A DNA stretch of 64,000 nucleotides, from assembly GCA_963921425.1 (NCBI GenBank), contig OY992835.1:8618001-8682000 (forward strand), written 5' to 3'. Positions 60,910 through 64,000 of the stretch are shown here, in pieces; within the stretch, counting starts at the first letter, position 1; each line of letters opens with the position of its first letter. The notes beneath the pieces were generated by a model. The model did no database searches and was not told the origin of the DNA. It was given only the letters and a program-made list of their open reading frames with translations. The position numbers were made by a program, and so were the translations under genes. This stretch comes from Dryas octopetala. Taxonomy: Eukaryota > Streptophyta > Magnoliopsida > Rosales > Rosaceae.

Positions 60910-61581
60910 TCAAAATTGCCTGTACCCCAAAACAGTCTTGGGCAGCACTCTACCACCATTCCTCCCAGTCCTGCTTTCACCACTAATAGCATTAGCAGCA
61001 GCCAAAGACAACCCCTTCAACTCCTCAACACTCGCATAGCTCTTTCTCGCCATCAAACCCCCGCCGCCATAGCTCCTCTTCTCCCCTGCACTCGCCGACT
61101 TGCTCCCTCTCGAATTCGACAAAACCCCATTTGCCTTCGACCCTGTCTTCTCCGGCGGAGTCATCTCCAGCAGCGAAGGAAGCCTTGTTGGTGGCGGCTT
61201 TCGATTCTCTTTCCGCAGCGCCGCAGAGAAATCTGGCACCGACTGAGCAAGAACAGAGGTCGACCCTTTTCGCCCGCTGCTCAAACTAGTCTGAAACTTG
61301 ACCTGTTTCTTCAATTGGGTCGGTTTCAGTTCCAGCTCTTCGGGTTCTTCTGGTCTCAGATACCTCATTCGCAGCTTCGATTCTCTGAGCTCCGCGTACG
61401 CTTTGTATCTGGGGCCTCTCTCCATGATGTAGCTCTCTGTGGTGAGCCTCAGAGGGACTGGTTGGTCTGAGTTTGGGTTCTGGGAGAGGACGAGAGAGAT
61501 GGGGTCAAGGGCGCGGAAGAGAGATTGAAGATCAGGGTTTGGTTGATGGGTTTGTAGCAGAGAGCCGTTAGTCTCTGCCAT
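60910..61581 (-). CDS. Small conserved plant protein of unknown function
   Basis: Single exon, 223 residues, starting MAETNGSLLQTHQPNPDLQS at the ATG of 61581-61579 and ending KTVLGYRQF. A conserved-looking block is ESYIMERGPRYKAYAELRES, followed by an acidic EEPEELELKP stretch, a basic Ser/Lys-rich middle, and a C-terminal KSYASVEELKGLSLAAANAI. There is no signal peptide or membrane segment. By position next to the TRM22-like gene and by recalled similarity it may correspond to Arabidopsis AT1G67035; the homeobox-like name attached to that locus is not supported by any homeodomain visible here. The antisense frame at 60886-61470 is fortuitous. Confidence 0.8.
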   Translation of the reverse strand: MAETNGSLLQTHQPNPDLQSLFRALDPISLVLSQNPNSDQPVPLRLTTESYIMERGPRYKAYAELRESKLRMRYLRPEEPEELELKPTQLKKQVKFQTSLSSGRKGSTSVLAQSVPDFSAALRKENRKPPPTRLPSLLEMTPPEKTGSKANGVLSNSRGSKSASAGEKRSYGGGGLMARKSYASVEELKGLSLAAANAISGESRTGRNGGRVLPKTVLGYRQF

Positions 61582-62942
61582 TGTTGATGGTTTTGAGGTT
61601 TTTGGTTTGATTTAATAATGGCTTTTGTAGTTTCTTCTTGGGGTTTACTGCACTTTGTAATTAAAGAGTTTAAATTGCAACGGTCTAAAATTAGAGAGAG
61701 AGCTCTTTTGATCTTTTGGTCTTTTACTCTTTTTCTTGCTTCCAACGTTCCGATTTTAGGTGGGTCCCTTTTAGAAATTAAAAAAGGATTTAAATCACTT
61801 TGGATCCCATATCAACGGTCGGATTTTACTGAAATTTTCATGATGGTTTTTGAGAGCCTTGGATCTGACTTTTTAGGATTTTTTTCTTTTTCATTTTCTT
61901 TAGACTTTTTAGGATCTTCTGAGTTCTGACAAAAAAAAAAACTTTTTGTAAATTAGGATCTTATTGGAAGGTGCCAGACTGCCAGTAGGGTTCCTTAAAC
62001 CAGTCTCTCTTTGAGATGACTTTTTTATTTTTTGGTTCAGGCCAAAGCAAAAATTAAAGAGGAAAGGACATTTTTGTTGTGAATTGACATTGTTGATATA
62101 TATATTTTTTTGTGGATAGGACAATGTTGATTGTTGAACAAAGGCGGCCATTTGAAAGCTTTCCAGTTTCCACTTGGAGGAGGTCTGCCTCCATGTGACC
62201 AAATTGTAAGGAATGTGTCATAAAACATTAACCCCAAATATAAGTTTATAAGATAATACTTTCAATTATTTTATAAAGATAGAAAGCTACATAAACCCAT
62301 AATGATTTCGGCAAAATTGATATTCCTACGGTAGATGAACTTGTAATGGGACCTATTGCAAATGGAAGTTTTAGTATTAATTTAAACGAGTCACTTGGCC
62401 ATAGAATGAAACTCTACCTGCCCATTCTCGATCTACTATGTTGGGCAAGCTATAGAAATCAAGTGTCATGCCCCGAATAAAAAATTTTATTGCTTAATGT
62501 TCGACAAAGATTACAAATTTACAATCGGGGATCAATATTATATTGAACTTGACTCTTACTACCCTGTTTTCAGAACAACAAATAACAATAAATTGAACTA
62601 GACTCTTCTGACCGAAAGAAAAACAATGCAAAAATCAAATAAATAAACAAAAAGAAAAGTTAAAAACCTAAGGAATTGAAAGAGGTGATGAATTAGGAAT
62701 ATGAGATCAGGGAGAAGAAATTCAAAGAGAAAAATGGGCAAGATGAATTAGGGCCATTAAATTTTGGAGGGATAAGATGATCTTTTAATAAAAATAATTT
62801 TAATTTGATATAATGATGTGTATAACAATATTCATTAAAAAATAAAATAGTGATGTATACTATTTAATTTCGCCACATTAGATTAAAACACATTTTAAGT
62901 ACAAAATATGAGGTTCAAATCTTTTCCCATTATGAATACAGT
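61582..62942 (-). promoter_or_regulatory. Upstream region of the minus-strand gene, then AT-rich DNA
   Basis: The first few hundred bases probably hold the promoter and leader of the gene at 60910-61581. I see no clear TATA box, gene or element in the remainder. Confidence 0.35.
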
Positions 62943-63136
62943 AGTGCTAAATATACCACATTTTTATACCATAATTTCATACCACCTTATGTGGCAACTT
63001 ACATGGCATTCATACATTGGATACTAAAAAATAAAAAGAAAAACTCAAAAAAAAAAAGAAAAATTATGTCCAATAAAGTAATGACACGTGAGATGGTATA
63101 AAAATGTGGTATAAGAAATGTGGTAAGTATAGCATT
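62943..63136. mobile_element. Small MITE
   Basis: Ends AGTGCTAAATATACCACATT and AATGTGGTAAGTATAGCATT are inverted, with a second inverted pair ACCACATTTTTATACC/GGTATAAAAATGTGGT inside. Length is about 194 bp. The TSD is not clear. Confidence 0.65.
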
Positions 63137-64000
63137 ATTCTTATGAATATTGTTCTATAAAGCTAAAAGTACTTTGAGTTTCAAATAATTAGTAACAATT
63201 TTTACAGTAAAAAAGGTATATTCCATGCATACTCCACCAAAAGAAAAGAAAAGTCTTGAAGATACTTAAAGTGCATGTGCGTCAAGAGGCTAGCATTACA
63301 AGAGCTACGAGGACGTAATTAACTTTTTGAAGATTTACTATAATAACCGCCACTAAGTTGTGCTTACAGAGAAAAATTTAAATGATGGAATAACTTAGTA
63401 CATGTAAATGTGGCTAGAACAGCAACAATGTTGTAACAATAGATCATGACTAATATGGAAGCATACATGCATGCATGATATATATACTAGCTAATATAAG
63501 GTTAATTATAATACAACAAGATACGGATCCAGCTAGCTTCTCTGTTTTTGTTCTTTTTTTTTTTGGCCACTCTGTGTCTTTTTGTTCTTTTGTTTTGGGA
63601 AGAATCTCTCTTGTTCAGTCTTTCTCACCTCCATTGCATCTAAAACCATTTTATCCATCTTTCTTAAGTCGTTGTTAGATAATAGGCATGGTATTGTGAA
63701 AGCTGCACAATGAATCATTGTGTTCAACATTTGCTATAAGTGTTTTGTACTTTTTGTGCAGTTTATTGAGTCTTTTTCTTGGATCTTTTTTTTTTTTTTA
63801 AGTTAGAAAATTTTTTAAGTAAGAAAAACAAAAACAATATTTAGATCGAGAAGAAAGTAAATAAAGACAGAGGAGCCGGATCCACAAGATACTACCTAAA
63901 TATTGTCTTCGATCCAGTACTATTATCTAAACACTATATATTCAACAAGATACTACTACTGCAACTTTTTTTAAAAAATTAAATAGGTAATCTTAGCTAT
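63137..64000. other. AT-rich intergenic DNA to window end
   Basis: No gene, RNA or element with defined ends is evident. Confidence 0.4.

Noticed and set aside
60886..61470. A 194-residue frame on the plus strand
   Set aside because: It lies entirely antisense to the better-supported minus-strand gene at 60910-61581 and starts inside its 3' UTR.

Overview
The window is nuclear DNA of a flowering plant, most likely a core eudicot. The genes have many GT-AG introns and AT-rich intergenic DNA. Transposable elements, mostly non-autonomous DNA transposons, fill most of the space between genes. The species cannot be fixed from the sequence alone.

Five host genes can be read. (1) 39-3918 (+): the C-terminal eight exons of Elongator subunit ELP5; the 5' end lies outside the window. 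(2) 23417-28031 (-): a nine-exon multi-pass membrane protein of the plant M50B-like peptidase family with an HEASH motif. (3) 38469-39281 (+): an intronless, Ser-rich plant-specific protein, probably membrane-associated-kinase-regulator-like. (4) 54319-60233 (+): a five-exon TRM/LONGIFOLIA-family protein, TRM22-like. (5) 60910-61581 (-): a small intronless conserved plant protein of unknown function, convergent with gene 4. Genes 2-5 appear to match the Arabidopsis block AT1G67060-AT1G67050-AT1G67040-AT1G67035, here spread over about 38 kb by transposon insertions. That correspondence is from memory and needs a search.

Several mobile elements can be delimited to the base by target-site duplications (TSDs). 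They include: a CACTA element (7454-13123, TSD CTA) that keeps only a TnpA-like gene; two related hAT-type elements (5416-6826, TSD CTACAACA; 46772-49707, TSD AGTTGAAT); further hAT-type elements at 19023, 35964, 42619 and 51585; a 1184-bp MULE foldback (19740-20923, 9-bp TSD TTTATTTAA, 554-bp arms); and a 316-bp TRIM/SMART miniature LTR retrotransposon inside an intron of the M50B-like gene. One hAT element carries a 1.36-kb composite insert that joins mitochondrial cox3-type DNA to a LINE reverse-transcriptase fragment.

The most unusual signals are small segmental duplications across splice junctions in two unrelated genes. In ELP5 a duplicated intron/exon boundary differs at one base only, and that base destroys the upstream splice acceptor. 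A later ELP5 intron carries decoy copies of two exons. In the TRM22-like gene the end of exon 3 and its donor are duplicated in tandem exactly 78 bp apart, giving an in-frame 26-codon alternative. A second theme is a repeat of about 340 bp shared by the CACTA element and by both large hAT-type elements, which belong to different superfamilies.
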